Positions 1-33,813 are shown, numbered from the stretch's first letter. The stretch: DNA of 64,000 nucleotides from Sipunculus nudus (GCA_026874595.1 CM049312.1:29825456-29889455); one strand, 5' to 3'. A program made the numbers and translations. The notes: generated by a model not told the origin, from the sequence alone.

Positions 1-1
1 A

Positions 2-169
2 ACGTTCATAGACTTAGTGAGGGAAAGGAACGTCAGCGTCAACGTCAAGGAATCAGTATTCAGTAAAAATAAAGTCACAATGACGACTATAGCGACTGTC
101 TTAACAAACTGTTTGCTGGCTGTTACGGCTTCGCTGTGGGTTGCTCTCTACGTCCATTTCTTTAATTAG
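2..169 (+). CDS. possible 3' end of an unidentified gene (partial)
   Basis: This frame is open from the window edge for 55 codons and ends in TAG at 167-169. The last 25 or so residues are hydrophobic (TVLTNCLLAVTASLWVALYV), which could be a C-terminal membrane helix or a GPI-type anchor signal. I recognise no family. A 168-nt open stretch in AT-rich DNA is only mildly unlikely by chance, and there is no splice acceptor to judge because the sequence begins here. An alternative is a 29-codon ORF starting at the ATG at 80. Low confidence. Confidence 0.25.
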   Translation, partial: TFIDLVRERNVSVNVKESVFSKNKVTMTTIATVLTNCLLAVTASLWVALYVHFFN

Positions 170-749
170 ATCCAGCCGGCTGAACAGGTGTATTTAGCGA
201 ATTCTGTGTTTATTTATTATCAGATTTATCTTGTTTTTTTCTTGGAAAACGCGAGGGGTACAATCCACAGCGCAAGCACGATTACACATGATGCTAAAAA
301 GAATGACAATACTGAAGGTCATGTTGTTGACAGTCTGGGTTGTTACATCTTTTTGGTGTGTTATGGCACAGAGTATACCGGTCATATATTAAGGTACGGC
401 GTGTCTTATATACAATGTATTATACTTGAAATCGTCTTATATATGAAATCCTCTGTATGCTTACAACTCAAGGGATATATTCTCAATCATGTGGTCATTC
501 ACATTGCAAAATGCACCATAGGCAGAATGATGAAAGGTCTATTTTGTAAAATTTTTTTTCTTCAATTTCCAATGTTTTACCGAAAGACCTTGTTCTCAAG
601 TAATCCTAACCATAACTTTAAATAGAACGACGGGAGAGAGGCCCTTTATTCAGTAATGACGCACAGGGGAAAATAATGCGTATCTAAGTAAGTATCGAGT
701 ATCGCCAGAAGTGTATTGCAAAATATTTCCATCCGCTGACCAAATATAT
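170..749. other. unassigned flank
   Basis: AT-rich sequence with no recognisable gene or repeat. The 145-codon open frame across most of it has no family resemblance and no coding-like composition. Confidence 0.5.
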
Positions 750-1752
750 TGTTACAGGTACTCTTTATTGTGTGACACGGGCGTAACTCGTGTTGTGAAA
801 CCCTCGCCGGGCCGTTCGTTACATTCGCAGTTTAATCCGTACTGGTTGAACTCTCGTTGTCATGCTAGCCTTGGGCTTTCTCGCCTGGTTGTGAGTCACG
901 TGTGGACCCTGGTATGTAGAGACACACACAGCGATATTCTTCTAGATGATTCCTGTAACGCGTGTTTACTGTGTTGTGTAAAATCCTTAATACTTTTCGA
1001 GAAGTGTAAAATTCTCGGCTTGGAGTGAGAAGGTATATAAAGGGGCTGTGTTTTAGCACCGAGAGAGAGCAGCAGTGAAGATTTCCAGCGGACGCAGAAG
1101 CGTGTGTGTCAGTTTCTGAGACCTTATAAGACGAGTGCGGCAGTAATAGATTTTCTCCAGACTTTCTCCTGGATTTTGTTCATTTGGACTTCAGTTTGCT
1201 TTCTGGATTGTTACAAGAGCTTTACACTGGACTGTCATTCTAGTGAGAGTATACTTTAAAGAACTTATCGTTGTGACAGTGGTGGTATCCAGGTACTGTG
1301 CACTTTGTGTGTTTTACTGTGTGATTGTATTGATTTGTTGTTATACCTCTGTTTTACAGTATAATTGTATTGATTTAGTGTATTGTAATGTTAGGGTTGT
1401 TTTAAGAATAAATTATATTTATTTATTAACAAAAAACCACTGACAAAAACACACAGGCTGTGACAGTGGTGGTATCCAGGCACTGTACACTTTATTTATA
1501 ATACTGTGTAATTGTATTGATTTGCTGTCGTACTGTTGTAATTCGGTGTAATTGTACTGATTTAGTGTATTATAATATTAGTTTTTTTTAAAGAATAAAT
1601 TATAATTATTTGTTAACAAAAATCCACTGACTTCTTTATTCATTCCCCTAGACATTTCACGCTGCCTAGTGTTACAGAATCTGATTTTTTAAAATCTCCA
1701 TTACAAACTTTGTGTTCATCACGCATATTTGATCTGTATTGTTAGGTTCCGT

Positions 1753-1756
<4 letters not shown>
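750..1756 (+). mobile_element. solo LTR of the Gmr1-like Ty3/gypsy family
   Basis: Begins TGTTACAGGT and ends TTCCGTAACA, the same termini as the LTRs of the two larger elements in this window. The 4-bp flanks are ATAT on both sides (746-749 and 1757-1760), a plausible target duplication, though they lie in TA-rich sequence. It carries a TATA-like TATATAAA at 1034 and AATAAA at 1407. It is about 170 bp longer than the LTR at 6233-7070 because the segment from about 1275 to 1450 is repeated at about 1458-1630, giving two copies of the polyadenylation-signal region. No internal retrotransposon sequence adjoins it. Confidence 0.85.

Positions 1757-1784
<28 letters not shown>
1757..1784. repeat. 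TA microsatellite
   Basis: Pure AT dinucleotide run directly abutting the solo LTR. Confidence 0.95.
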
Positions 1785-3773
1785 TCTTTATGTGTGTAGA
1801 TGTGTTGGATATGTGAATGTCTGATATACCCTGTCAAATATGTACAAAATAACATATGATAATATTAAAAACGTTTGTCAAATTGTCAGATTCCATTGCA
1901 AGATTATTTCGAGTACTTGCACAAAAATATGAAGCTCTGTAACGAATTTTTAATTAAAAAAACATGTGCAAGATAAGACTACATCATGGCATGGAGGCCT
2001 CTGTCGGCGTGATTTGCGTCACAGCTACACATGCTCTGGGTATACATTCTACAGCTGACCGACATGACCTTGATCGCTTCAATCTGTGAAAGTATTTCAT
2101 GTTAAATGTACTGTAAATGGTGTTAGAAATAAACGCGTCTGTTATGCATACTGGCCTGAATAAATCAAAAACTGTAGTAGGTCACTGAGCTTACTCCTTT
2201 GTCCCTGCTTGGTTGCATCACAATAATAAAGTTTGTGGTATTTCTGCACTTGTGCAGTTAAGTGTGTTCAACCCTGAGATAATACACGGTCATCGTACAT
2301 ACCATCAGGGATATTAAAGAATTTTCATCATGCCAAATAATATAATACTCTGTGTTCATGGGTGGTATGAGAAAAAGGTCCACATTCCTTTGAAATCTTT
2401 AAATATAATAGGATACTTTTTGTCTGGTAGCATCCATGATATCATATTTGCTTACAAAATTCCTGGAGATTTAGGCCAGGTGACTAAATTTATATACGAA
2501 TTCTCTGTAGATTTTGCAAATTATATTTCAAGAAGTTCCCTGCTTATAAATGTATATTTCTCGTTTTTTTCCGCTTTTTGAAAAAAATTCACAGGTGAGC
2601 TTTGGGTCTTTGAACCCTTGTTTTTTCACTGAACCTTGAATGATTTCAAGAAATTGTATAGAATTGTATAGAATGAATAGACTTCATTGTATAGAATTTA
2701 AAACTTCTGTTATTTAGTATTAGTATATGGAAAATGTTCACTGAATGAACTTTAGTGCCTTAGGCCCTTGTTTAAAACCACTTGAATCTTAATAATTTGG
2801 AACATTGTTGTTTCGTTGCATGTGATAAAGCTAATCATATTTAATATCTTTTTGTTCACCATCATTTTAAAATTTTTCCAGATCTAATGCACCTGTATTG
2901 AGATCAAGTTAAAATTAGCATATTAATATGCCCTTACCATTCCCGTGAAATAAGAACATAGGTATGAAAATTTCACAAAGGTACCCACTTTTTGGTTAAA
3001 ACTGTTTCCCCTCTGGCATTTGGGCCCCAGGCGGTACCTGGTTGACATAACGGTTCCGCCGGACTGCACTCCCATTATGTTCACCAGTACGTAGTTTCTA
3101 AATCAGGACCAAGGCACATGCACTGGAAAGGAGAACACCATAGCATTTTCTTTATTTACTATCACTAGGCATTAAAATTTGAACCGCAAGGCATTATGGG
3201 ATTGAAGGACAGCCCGCATCCTGTGTGTTAGTCTGGAGTTGTTGACCCTGGAGGCGGCACGAACAAATTAATCCTGATATTTTCCCCAAGGTATGTACAT
3301 CTGCATTCTGCACTTGTGGCTAATCAGATGAATTTACAACTGAGGTAATTTCGTTACAGCCGTAAAATTAACAAACATTTGTTTGACTGATATGTATAAA
3401 TACTAAATGAAGATGCAGTCATATATGTTATTTTGTATACAAATATGCTCATTAAATGTTAATTAACCGTGATGTCCTAAATCCGCCATTTCAGCTGAAA
3501 TTAGCTATAAAAAAGAGTATAGCTACGGTAAAAAGCTGTTGAATGCAGGTGCATTAGATACAAAGGTTTATATATATTTTCATACCCAGGGGCGTAGCCA
3601 GGATAGAGGGAGGGGAGGGGGCCGGCGGATCCTGAAATTCGAAAGGGGGGGGGGAGGGCCTTTATGCATGTATTGGTACTATGAAAACTTATATATATAT
3701 ACGTGTATATGTATGTATATATATATTATTATTAATATTATTACTATACGTCATATATTTTAGTGTATGAAAT
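1785..3773. other. intergenic, no gene seen
   Basis: AT-rich sequence without a supportable ORF. Positions 3590-3660 contain GGGGCGTAGCCAGGAT followed by G-rich sequence, a pattern common at the ends of dispersed invertebrate repeats; no boundary could be set. Confidence 0.4.
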
Positions 3774-3828
3774 TGTTACAGGTGCCCTTTTTATTGTGTC
3801 ACACGGGCGTAACTCGTGTTGTAGCGGT

Positions 3829-4485
3829 TAATCTTAAAGGTTATGAGTTAGTTCCGGAGGCTTACCACCAGAAATTCAGAAATATGGAAAAGCGCAAAGA
3901 ACAGACCTACGTCGAATTTGCAACTACAAAAGAGCAGTTGTTTGGTCGCTGGTGTAGTTCTAAAAATGTAATGAAATATTTTGACAATTTGCGCCAGTTG
4001 ATTAAGCTTGAAGAATTTAAGCGCTGCATTAACGCTGTTGTTAAAACTTTTCTTGATGAGAGAAAAGTCCTGAAACACTTGACATTGCTGCTCAATTAGC
4101 TGATGATTATTCATTGACACACAAAATGTCCTTTACTAGCAAATCAAACCAGTCATTCACAAACAAGAATGTAAATCAGTATGGTCAAAAGAAGTTTAAA
4201 GCGCAGTCACCCAGTACTAGTAGTCCTGATAGTTCAGCAAAGTTCATCGCTACATCTCAGTCCACGTCCACTGTGTCTAAGTCCAACCAAGGCCAGTCAT
4301 TTTCAAAGAAAATCTGTAATTACTGCAGGAAGGAAGGTCATCTAATATCTGATTGCTGGAAACTTGCGAATAAACCAAATAGCAAACCATCTGGTTTTGT
4401 TTCAAAATCTATGCATAGCATAGTACAAGAGCCAGGCTGTTTTCATGTGGATCGGGGGTACAACTCCTTTATTGACTCTTATTAA
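3829..4485 (+). pseudogene. gag fragment: SCAN-like capsid end and CCHC zinc knuckle
   Basis: The first frame (to 4099) encodes the C-terminal part of the capsid region, parallel to the minus-strand copy at 22666-23232, and ends in a frameshifted tail. A second frame from 4114 encodes a basic, Ser-rich linker and one zinc knuckle, CNYCRKEGHLISDC (CX2CX4HX4C), which in active elements binds the RNA genome. The start is lost: the 5' LTR stub is fused to mid-gag near GCGGTTAAT, so the first ATG of this frame comes from the flank and LTR rather than from gag. Confidence 0.75.
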
Positions 4486-4492
4486 GAGTTTG

Positions 4493-4918
4493 ATGCTACG
4501 GAGGCCCAAGTGCCATCTGAATCCAAAGAAGAATCCGTAGCTTGTGGGGTAAGAACCTCAGTTGATTCCTGCGAGGAATTTAATAAGACTAGGTCCTTTC
4601 AAAACTCCTGCGAGGAGTATTCTTTAAATAAGGCTAAGTCCTTTGATGAATCTTGTGAGAGTATTTCAAATGAGGTCCTCTTATGACAAAGAGAAGTTTG
4701 TTTCTGCTGAGGAAAATTCCTCTGTTGACTCCTATGAGGAGTTTGATGATAAAAAGGATGTAGATTCCTTAAATGACTCTGAAAAAGAGTTTATGACTGA
4801 CACTGTCAATGTCAGTTCTTTGTTTGATGAAGCTGAGGTAGTAGATTCCTCTCCTGACTCTGAAACGGAGTTATTTGAGCCATTCATACATGATGGTTTT
4901 GTATCACTTTCAAATTAA
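4493..4918 (+). pseudogene. acidic Ser/Asp/Glu-rich spacer between gag and protease
   Basis: Broken frames encode repeats of the type DSCEE / DSxEE, matching the spacer of the fuller copy at about 21900-22289. The DNA shows the same motif as imperfect 60-70 bp units (GATTCCTGCGAGGA-like). Its function in this family is not known to me; it lies between the zinc knuckle and the protease active site. Confidence 0.5.
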
Positions 4919-4944
4919 TTTTAGATTCTATCCCAATTAGAATT

Positions 4945-5385
4945 TTGAGGGAACCTGGTTCAGGCCAGACTCTCATGTTAGCAAACACTTTGCCATTTTC
5001 TATTAGGTCTTTTACTTGTGCACATGGACTTGTTAATGGTGTGTTTGCAGGCAAGCACACTTCAGTTCCGCTTCACTGTATACATTTAAAGTCGGATTTG
5101 ATTTCTGGGAATATTACTGTGGGCATAAGAACTACTTTAGCCTTTAAGGGAATTCAGTTGCTACTAGGCAATGATGTTGCAGGTGATAAAGTACAGCCTG
5201 TACCAATGGTGACAGAAAAGCCGTCACTTGATCAGGACACTGAGAAGAACTCGCCAGCAACGTCCCAGCGCCTCATCCATACAGTTGTCAAGGACATTCT
5301 TGGCTGCGACGCATATATTGATGACCTTATCGTGTACAGCGACACCTGGGAGAAACATCTGCAAATTCTTCGCGACCTCTTCTAA
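4945..5385 (+). pseudogene. protease remnant fused by deletion to the RT YIDD region
   Basis: The retropepsin active-site triad DTG of the sister copy (21861-21869) is replaced here by EPG (4951-4959), so the catalytic Asp is lost. The frame continues through the spacer and at about 5243 joins RT just upstream of the catalytic YIDD (5314-5325). The intervening integrase and N-terminal RT, present in the minus-strand copy, are absent. The junction shows only a base or two of shared sequence. Confidence 0.75.
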
Positions 5386-5435
5386 AGGCTCAGTGAAGCA
5401 CGTCTGACAGTCAACTTAGAGTTTGTTGTGCACAA

Positions 5436-6064
5436 GTGACATTTTTGGGTCATATTGTAGGGCAGGGTCAGATAAAACCTGTTGATGCTAAGATAAGTGT
5501 TATTTCTGCATTTCCTGGACCAGAAAACGGGGGGGGGGGTGCAAATGATGCGTTTTCTTGGTATGGTTGGGTACTACAGGAAGTTTTGTCCAGGTTTTTT
5601 CTGCTGTGGCTGAACCTTAGACTAATTTGTTAGGGAAGACACAAAAGTTTGTATGGAATGTTCAGTGTGAAAATGCATTTCAGAATTTGAAAGCAATTCT
5701 GCAAAGTTCACCTGTTTTGGCAGCTCCGGACTTTTCTGTGCCTTTTACGTTAGCTGTAGATGCTAGTGATACTGCTGCTGGTGCTGTGTTGATACAAGAA
5801 GGCAATGATGGCATAGATCATCCGGTTTGTTATTTCTCAAGAAGGTTTGATGAAAACCAAAAAAACTACTCCACTATTGAAAAAGAATGTGTGGCTTTGA
5901 TTTTGGCGTTGCAACATTTTGAGGTTTATGTTACTTCATCGGTCAGGCCTGTCATTGTCTTCGGTGGTCACAGTCCCCTCACGTTCATGAACAAGCTGAG
6001 CAGTAAAAATGAAAGATTGTTGAGACGGAGTTTGTTCTTACAGGTTTACAACCTTGAAATCTAA
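5436..6064 (+). pseudogene. RT thumb and RNase H remnant
   Basis: Frames 5436-5633 and 5627-6064 encode the connection after RT (FLGHIVGQG) and a Ty3-type RNase H (FTLAVDASDTAAGAVLIQEG, then STIEKECVALILALQHFE). The frame shifts at a poly-G run near 5529. A later active-site region reads FGGHSPLTF where the other copy has FSDHNPLTF, so a conserved Asp is replaced. Confidence 0.75.
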
Positions 6065-6219
6065 CACATTAAAGGGAAGGTACTTGCTGATTGCTTATCG
6101 AGATGGTTATGAAATGTTGTGGACAGGATGTTTAGGTGATGTTGTAAATAAGATGATTTTTGAGATGTTGTAAAAATTTAGTGATTGTGATCGCAAAAAG
6201 AAAGTTTTTCTTTTATCTT

Positions 6220-6232
6220 AAAGGAAGGGGAG
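6220..6232 (+). other. polypurine tract
   Basis: A purine run (AAAGGAAGGGGAG) immediately 5' of the TG of the 3' LTR, the expected plus-strand primer position. Confidence 0.8.
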
Positions 6233-7070
6233 TGTTACAGGTGCCCTTTTTATTGTGTGACACGGGCGTAACTCATGTTGTAGCGCCCGTGTCTGGCCGC
6301 GTATTGCATTCTCTGTTTAATTCGTACTGGTTGAACTCTCGTTGTCATGCTAGCTTGGGGCTTTCTCGCCTGGCCGAGGTCACGTGTGGACCCTGGTATG
6401 TAGAGACACAGCGATGTTCTTCTAGATGATTCCTGTAACGTGTGTTTACTGTGTATTATGTTAGATCCTTTGGACTGTTCGAGAAGTGGAAAATTCTCGG
6501 CTTGGGACAAGAAGTTATAAATAGGGGGCTGTGTTTTAGAGCCGGGAGAGAGGAGAGAAGATTCCAGCGCACACAGACGTGGGTATGTCAGTTTGTGGCA
6601 CATGTCCGATTATCCAGTAATTTCAGGAATTCTACTTTTACTAACTCTATACAATTTAACGCTGCCTGCCTCAAGTTTACTTTCTGGATTGTTACAAGAG
6701 CTTTACATTGGACTGATATTCTCCGAGAGGATTTTTGTAGACTTGTCATCCGGCATATACATTTTACAGGATTTATCGTTGTGGCAGTGGTGGCATCCAG
6801 GTACTGTGCACTTTGTTTATTAGGCTGTGTGATTATATTGATTTGATGGTTTACTGGTACTGTGTGATTGTATTGATTTGGTGTACTGTAATGTTAAGGT
6901 TGTTTTAAGAATAAATTATAGTTATTTGTTAACAAAAAAAAAAACACCGACTTCTTTCCCCTAGAGATTTCACGCTGCCTGGTGTTACAGAATCAGATTT
7001 TTTTTAATCTCCATTACAAAAGTTGTGTTCATCACGCATACGTGATCTGTTTATATTAGGTTCCGTAACA
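6233..7070 (+). mobile_element. 3' LTR of the deleted element
   Basis: 838 bp from TGTTACAGGTGCCC to TTCCGTAACA. Contains TATAAATA at about 6516-6523 and AATAAA at 6910-6915, the spacing expected for a U3 promoter and R-region poly(A) signal. The short 5' stub of the same element is the only other LTR sequence it retains. Confidence 0.85.
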
Positions 7071-7805
7071 AAATATATTTATGTTTATTTTCAAATATAT
7101 GAACCATGGTTTCATTAAGGTTAGTAACAGGTACCTGGGGATATCCTCCTCCCAAATTGGAATTTTTTTTTGATTATGCAATGTAAAGAGGACATTTTGA
7201 GGCAATTTTCAACATAAAATGCCTGAAAAACTGTTCTTTTATGTCTTTGCCTCATGTAGTCAAACTGTAGAGAGGTCCAATATTTATTATTTATATTTCT
7301 TCTAAATAAGGATATAAAATGTCAATCGTTTTCAAACAAGTTAATGGCGCAAAAAAGCGCATTTACGTTTTTTACTTGCAAAATGTTATCTAATAAATGT
7401 AATGCTAGGAGTGAAATAACTGATATGTTGAAGTCTTATGTTAAACTTTGCATTTTACCGGGTCCCATGGTCTCGACAGCACACAAGACTGCTAAGACCA
7501 CAGATCGCGAGTTAGAGTACCGGTATCATCAGAGGAGCCGTGAGAGGGCCTGGGGTTCTACAGTTGTTCTGCAGCTGTTCATAAATATCCTTATATAAGC
7601 TCAACTAATAAATTTGAAAGTTATAAACTGCAGATAACTTTAACCAAATCTTATTGCTATTTAACAAGAAAGAAATATGAAAAACGAAAATAAATCACGA
7701 AAATTGGAAAATTAGATAAAATGAGAGATATTGCAGCTCAACGGGTGGCCGCGCGCCGAAGGCGCCCCCTCTGGATCCGCCACTTATAGCAAAGGCAACC
7801 TAATG

Positions 7806-7917
7806 CATATATAGCGAAGCGGTTGGTACGCCGGCCTTGTGCGTCACCGTTATGGGTTCTAATCCCGGATCGCCCCAGAATTTTCCCCTTAACAATTTGC
7901 CTTCGTAACAAAATGCA
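7806..7917 (+). repeat. tRNA-derived SINE, family 1
   Basis: A-box-like TAGCGAAGCGG (7812-7822) and B-box-like GGTTCTAATCC (7855-7865), followed by a tail ending CTTCGTAACAAAATG. The same head and tail occur, inverted, in the triple array at 54182-54890. It lies alone in intergenic DNA upstream of the choline transporter gene. An intact tRNA is unlikely: no acceptor stem can be closed and the TCGA of the B box has become TCTA. Confidence 0.7.
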
Positions 7918-8642
7918 GGACAGTCCAATCCCACCCCTTCTCTAAATCCCTTGCAAGTACGCAAGTATCACGTCATGGACAGTATATAAAAATGATTTAA
8001 ATATATAATTATATATTTTTTAACCTTTCACTGCACAAATAGTGTGGTGAAATAGTCAGAAATGCTAAGTTTCCATTGAGATCTAGATTCTTGTCTCATG
8101 GGGTTTTCTACTGCTGACAGTGTATTGGAATTATAAAGTGCTGACAGCCCAAGAACAAATCACAAAACCGCCAAGAATTGGTTAGGTGTTTGCAATATTT
8201 ATGAAAAGAAATACCTGGAGAAAAATGTATTATATATTACCTATATTACGTTTTGATATCTGCTTATATAATGGAACCTGGAATTCGTTTCCTTGAACTT
8301 TATGCGAAGTAAACATATCTTACGGACCTCAATATACAAGGCAAGAGCGGATTTTGACCTAAAGATTTTGGGGAACGATACAAAATTATACTTAAAACCG
8401 AAAAAAGAGGCCAAAACTATCCCCAGATGACGCCACTAAAGCCTAAAAATTTCAAAACTTTTATACACCATTGGATTGGAGTGACCCCCTCTCATACGCT
8501 CACCCTCCCTGTTTGAACCCCCCTCCACATTCTCAGGTTTCCACACCTGCCAAAGTCTACTGGCTAAGGTTGTACAGATACCCAAGGCGTAGTTGTACAA
8601 GCGTGAAGGAATATGCACAGCTGTATTGTGAAAACCTGAGCC

Positions 8643-8722
<80 letters not shown>

Positions 8723-9129
8723 ATGTATGTATGTATGTATGTATATAATGCAAATCTTGTAAAGTGTTTATATGATAGCATATGTTATGATGTAATTTTT
8801 ATCAATTTTCGTTTGACATTTACTTATCCTGCATTGATAATAAGTTTCAGATGGCATTAGTATTACACATATATCAATGCGGGAATCTGTCTGAACAAGT
8901 GCACATTGACCAGACACATTTAAGGGTTACACATCTTTATTTGTTCATATTTGTTCGATCCCCTTCTGGACATGCAAGGTTATACCATAGCGCAAGTAAA
9001 AGTTTGTTATGCATGTCTTGTGAAACCTCGTTATAGAAAACTGGTTTATAGTAAAATGAGTTTAAGTAAATTTAGTGTTACACTTCCACATTTGGTCTTT
9101 AATTAAGCAACTGATCTTCTGTTTTGCAG
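7918..9129. other. intergenic, upstream of the choline transporter gene
   Basis: No gene recognised. Besides a microsatellite at 8641-8746, positions 9015-9060 hold GTGAAACCTCGTTATA, resembling one end of a pogo/Tigger-type TIR, without a visible partner. The gene's promoter may lie here but no distinctive element was seen. Confidence 0.4.
8641..8746. repeat. TA/TATG compound microsatellite
   Basis: A long AT run followed by GTAT tetranucleotides. Open frames reported across it encode only Ile-Tyr or Val-Cys repeats and are not genes. Confidence 0.95.
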
Positions 9130-30580
<21,451 letters not shown>

Positions 30581-30936
30581 CCATCATGGAAGGTACTAGT
30601 TGACCGGATGAGCCGATGCGCATGCGCAGTCGCTCGTATATATAAACTGTTAATGTTAAAATAACTACCTTAAGCTCACAGAAGTACTACTACTCTTCCC
30701 CAGGCAGGGGCGTTAACACAATGGGTGGGGGGTGGGGGGTGGGGGTGGGGGTTGGTATATATCTTCCCACATTTTGGCAAGTAGAGATTATGAATGTAAA
30801 CATCCATCCCCTGTTATAATTAGTATAACAGACTTTCGTTTCCTTTCTTAGTTTACTAAGAAATGATATATAAATCTGGTTTAGAATTAACTTATACTGG
30901 AAATATATATTGGAAATGTGTCACACAGACAATAAC

Positions 30937-30938
<2 letters not shown>

Positions 30939-30982
<44 letters not shown>
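30939..30982. repeat. TA microsatellite
   Basis: TA dinucleotide run downstream of the choline transporter. Confidence 0.95.
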
Positions 30983-30989
<7 letters not shown>

Positions 30990-32342
30990 CAAAGGCATAT
31001 ATGTATATATGTATATTTGTTTATAAAAAAAGCTGTCCTAACCTTGATTACCCTCCAATGTCTGCAAGTCATCCCTCCAAGCTTAAACATAAATTGACGT
31101 TACTGTTTCCATCCTAGTTTCGCTGCAATTACCCGTTTTACTGTATTACCACTGTATGATTGATCTTTTTGGAATCTTATCAATACTTTGATTAAAGAAA
31201 GGACAACCAAATAACAACCAAATAACAATTTATTCCTAAATTTTGGAGATAATCTTGATCACCATAATATAAGTGATGACAAACCATTGTGAGAGAGGAC
31301 ATTGTGTTTGTCCCCGCCCATTCATTGGTATTAAGGGCCTTAATTCTTGCCCGAAGAACTGAATTTTTTTATACAAATATTGAACTGTAAAACCGTTACA
31401 CGCGGATTTCTGGGTTTCCATTGGCATATTTCATGTTCGCATTAAGGATTATATGTGGTTTGAGACTGCATGTCCAGTTTACACTAAATGTGCTAGATAA
31501 AAGGCGATATCGGGCATGTTCTCAATAGTTGTCTGGGTGTTTTACATGATTTAAACGTATAAGATTTTAACATATAGGTAGGATTCTTATACCAATTAAA
31601 ATCCTTTTCTGCAATGAAAGGATTTATAATTTTGATGTGTAATAAATATATGCATGACAAAACTCAACGTGCAGTCTTGACTAATTTGTTTTACATTTCC
31701 GTGTCTCTTTCTTCTTTCTTTCTCTCTCTCTCTTTATATGATATATATGTGTGTACGAGTGTGTGTTAGTTTGTGCAGGGGGGTACAGAACGGGTGCGAT
31801 TGTGTATGCGGCTAAAACACAAGACGTTTGACACAATGTATTCACCGGGTGAGCAATATTAGGAGCAAATGTGTGTGTGTGGGGGGGGGGGGGGGGGGTG
31901 ATTGCAAGCATCCAGATTTAAACTTTCCTTCGCTCCAGCTGCTTCGTTCGAAGAACCTATGACGTCATATAACTTGACGCACAAACTCTCAAAGGTATTT
32001 ATATCCAGGGAGAACAAACACATCCGTTGTAATTTTAGGCTGTTAGGGTTTCTTTTTACCAAGAGGGAAGGAGCGAATCATGGATTTGGATCATGGGGTT
32101 ACCATTTCCAGCCAGGATCATTTACAATTTAAAAATAAAGATCCACACCTAAAAGGAGGTGGCCTAACAATATGGGAAACAGTGAAAATATCATCTTCTA
32201 GTAAAAAAGGAGGGGAATGGTTTACCCCCTAGTCCCTGTAACTAATATACTAACAGTCTCGATCAAGACTGAAGGGATCAGGCTACTTCAATCTTAGAAA
32301 AAGCATTCATTTTCCGATCAGATATTTTTTTGTTTTGCAAAT

Positions 32343-32345
<3 letters not shown>

Positions 32346-32383
<38 letters not shown>
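32346..32383. repeat. TA microsatellite
   Basis: AT dinucleotide run. Confidence 0.95.
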
Positions 32384-32387
<4 letters not shown>

Positions 32388-33812
32388 GGTAAAAATAAAT
32401 ACATGTGTATGCATAATGTGTTGTTATCTGTTAAAATTCGGGATAAATGGTGATGCTATTAAAAATTTGAAATCAACTTATATATTCAGATATATATGCT
32501 ATATTGCAAATGTATAAAATATATAATGAGAAAAAATTAGGATCTAATTGAAACATATATTATATTCTTGCCTTAGCAGAAGGACATACCGTAATCAGCT
32601 CTGTCTGTCCATCTCTATTTATCATTAAATATATAAACTATTTATGAATCAACTTAATTTTAAAATGGATAAAACAATTACAGCATTTTATTTCAGTTAA
32701 CAAATTTAATATGTATTATTATACTTCAGCTAATGTCCACTTTCTTCGTTATTTATAATTGACAGGTGTTCGTACATTCCAATGGTTAATATATGCACAT
32801 ATTACTGTTACATAGCTGAAATAATGATACTTTAGAAATATTTGATCATGAGAGACACCTGCACCCTTGAACTAGTCCACAAAAGTGCACAGTATTAGTT
32901 CGGCAAATATATATTTAATATTTGATTATCACCAGTTAGCAGGGCCATTTTCTCTTAGCTTTTCAAATGCTAATATATATTAAAGCATATTTTGCTGTTG
33001 CTAAAATTCTCCAAAATTCAGCTGAGCGACGTGACCCATCGGTCCCTTGTTTTAATACCAGCTGGAAACCCAGGTATCCCTTCTCAATTTATTATCAGCG
33101 CGTAATCTGGATTGCGATGCCTGATTTTAAATACCTACGAAAAGCTAGGCGTTAGCTGTCGATTTACTCTCTTCATAAATAATCCCCCAGGAGTTCCAGG
33201 TGGATTTACCATCAACATATATTGTGGGAATTCAGAGGTCTAGTTTACAGCAACTTCCCTGTTAGCATGGTATCGTGACGTGGCATGCTCTTTTCCGCGG
33301 TTGACACCAGTTTAGTGGCTCACTTGTGTCTTGACTGGTACAAACTCATTCTTTCTCTAGTTAAATGAGGTAGAAAAGGCCAGTTCCAAAGCACTTCCGG
33401 GGACAAGCTCATGACCATATACGCCAAGCGGACCTTACGTAACCGCTTCATCTTGTGGGTCAGATATACATACGTTTCAGCGTGTTGCTTCATAAATAAA
33501 AGCGTTATTTTGTAACTTATCGATAAAATTATCAATACATATTCCTTTTTTGTTTTATGCGGCGTGTCATCCCGGTCTCACTTTGGCTACCACCAGTCTT
33601 GGGTAACATTTTAACGCACGTCCCGTAAACTATCAGCTATGAACTTAAACGTACGTAGGCATGAACATATATATTCTTTAATGATGCTTAGTTAATGATT
33701 ATTGATTATTTAATTTTGATTCCAGTGATACAAACTCTAGAATGACGTATTGGTAAATCTACAATTTTGGCAATAAAAAACCTTTGGATTCCGGATTCGA
33801 CATCTTAATATT

Positions 33813-33813
<1 letters not shown>

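Larger units (their letters stand above)
3774..7070 (+). mobile_element. internally deleted Gmr1-like Ty3/gypsy element
   Basis: A defective copy of the family whose fuller copy is at 17001-24662. It starts with only about 55 bp of 5' LTR (TGTTACAGGTGCCC...), which then jumps into mid-gag. It continues through the zinc knuckle and a protease remnant, then jumps at about 5243 from the protease/integrase spacer straight into RT just before the YIDD box, so all of integrase and the first half of RT are missing. RNase H, polypurine tract and a complete 3' LTR follow. The 4-bp flanks AAAT (3770-3773 and 7071-7074) match. Several frameshifts and stops make it non-autonomous. Confidence 0.88.

Noticed and set aside
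188-625. 145-codon ORF on the + strand
   Set aside because: Composition is that of AT-rich non-coding DNA (Ile/Tyr/Cys rich), with no family resemblance and no splice or codon signal.
7812-7865. tRNA gene from A and B boxes (also at 53211, 54189-54890, 61449)
   Set aside because: Acceptor stems do not close and tails are shared between copies, so these are tRNA-derived SINEs.
8436-8860. ORFs across the microsatellite on both strands
   Set aside because: Translations of TA/TATG repeats (Ile-Tyr runs); the same applies to ORFs at 9099-9302, 9427-9648, 16930-17118, 29719-30156, 30863-31117 and 61609-61839.
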